From assembly GCA_000310025.1 (NCBI GenBank), contig FN648617.1, forward strand, positions 41,736 to 61,277: DNA of 19,542 bases, in the 5' to 3' direction. The position numbers were made by a program, and so were the translations under genes. Below are positions 19,433 through 19,542 of this stretch, piece after piece; the stretch's first letter is position 1; every line of letters begins with the position of its first letter. The notes beneath the pieces were generated by a model that saw only the letters and a program-made list of their open reading frames with translations, ran no database searches and was not told the DNA's origin. The stretch comes from Ectocarpus siliculosus (taxonomy: Eukaryota > Sar > Phaeophyceae > Ectocarpales > Ectocarpaceae).

Positions 19433-19542
19433 CACACGGGCTTGCTGCAGTAGGTTGGGAGGCGGCGCTTGGCTTGGAGCCTGCGTTCGTCGGCTGCAGG
19501 GACTTGCAAAGACAGACGACCGATGGACCACGGCGTTGGATC
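19433..19542 (+). other. 3' flank of the MORN gene
   Basis: Follows the TGA at 19430-19432 and is probably 3' UTR. No polyadenylation signal is clear before the window ends. Confidence 0.5.

Noticed and set aside
1-19542. CRISPR array, rRNA or tRNA genes
   Set aside because: No regularly spaced direct repeats with unique spacers, no rRNA-like core and no complete tRNA were seen on either strand.

Overview
The window looks like nuclear DNA of an intron-rich, moderately GC-rich eukaryote. A brown alga or a related stramenopile fits best: there are many 0.2-1 kb introns, CTG/CAG and GGC triplet runs inside exons and introns, long poly-C/poly-G tracts, and a sparse gene layout. The organism is an inference. 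I saw no bacterial operon, CRISPR array, rRNA or tRNA.

Two spliced genes can be reconstructed by joining exons whose phases agree and whose products follow known family patterns. (1) Minus strand, 7614 down to 1645: an eight-exon gene for a 565-residue SET-domain protein of the Rubisco LSMT/SETD3-SETD6 class, with a split SET domain and a C-terminal Rubisco-LSMT substrate-binding-type domain separated by a large low-complexity insert. (2) Plus strand, 15392 to 19432: a seven-exon gene for a 332-residue protein with six MORN repeats in exact 23-residue register and a Gly/Pro-rich tail. A short myristoylation-type first exon at 12793-12822 may belong to it. The two genes are transcribed divergently and share no obvious function.

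Layout: 1-1644 is the 3' flank of the SET gene and holds a short Tc1/mariner-type MITE (1234-1435, with TA flanks). 1645-7614 is the SET gene, with simple repeats and a dispersed repeat in its introns. 7615-15391 is about 7.8 kb of mostly non-coding, repeat-bearing DNA. It contains a hairpin (9476-9555), a cluster of a TAGTGCCGG motif with a perfect palindrome (9806-9958), an apparently frameshifted ORF with two diverged repeats of one motif (10119-10430), a small candidate ORF (9133-9342, minus), a second hairpin (14383-14415) and a short telomere-like stretch. 15392-19432 is the MORN gene, and 19433-19542 is its 3' flank.

No clearly new multi-gene system is evident. The points most worth a second look are the MITE, the duplicated in-frame 5' splice site in the MORN gene, the G-tract/C-tract pair within one MORN intron, and the repeat-rich block at 9.8-11.2 kb.
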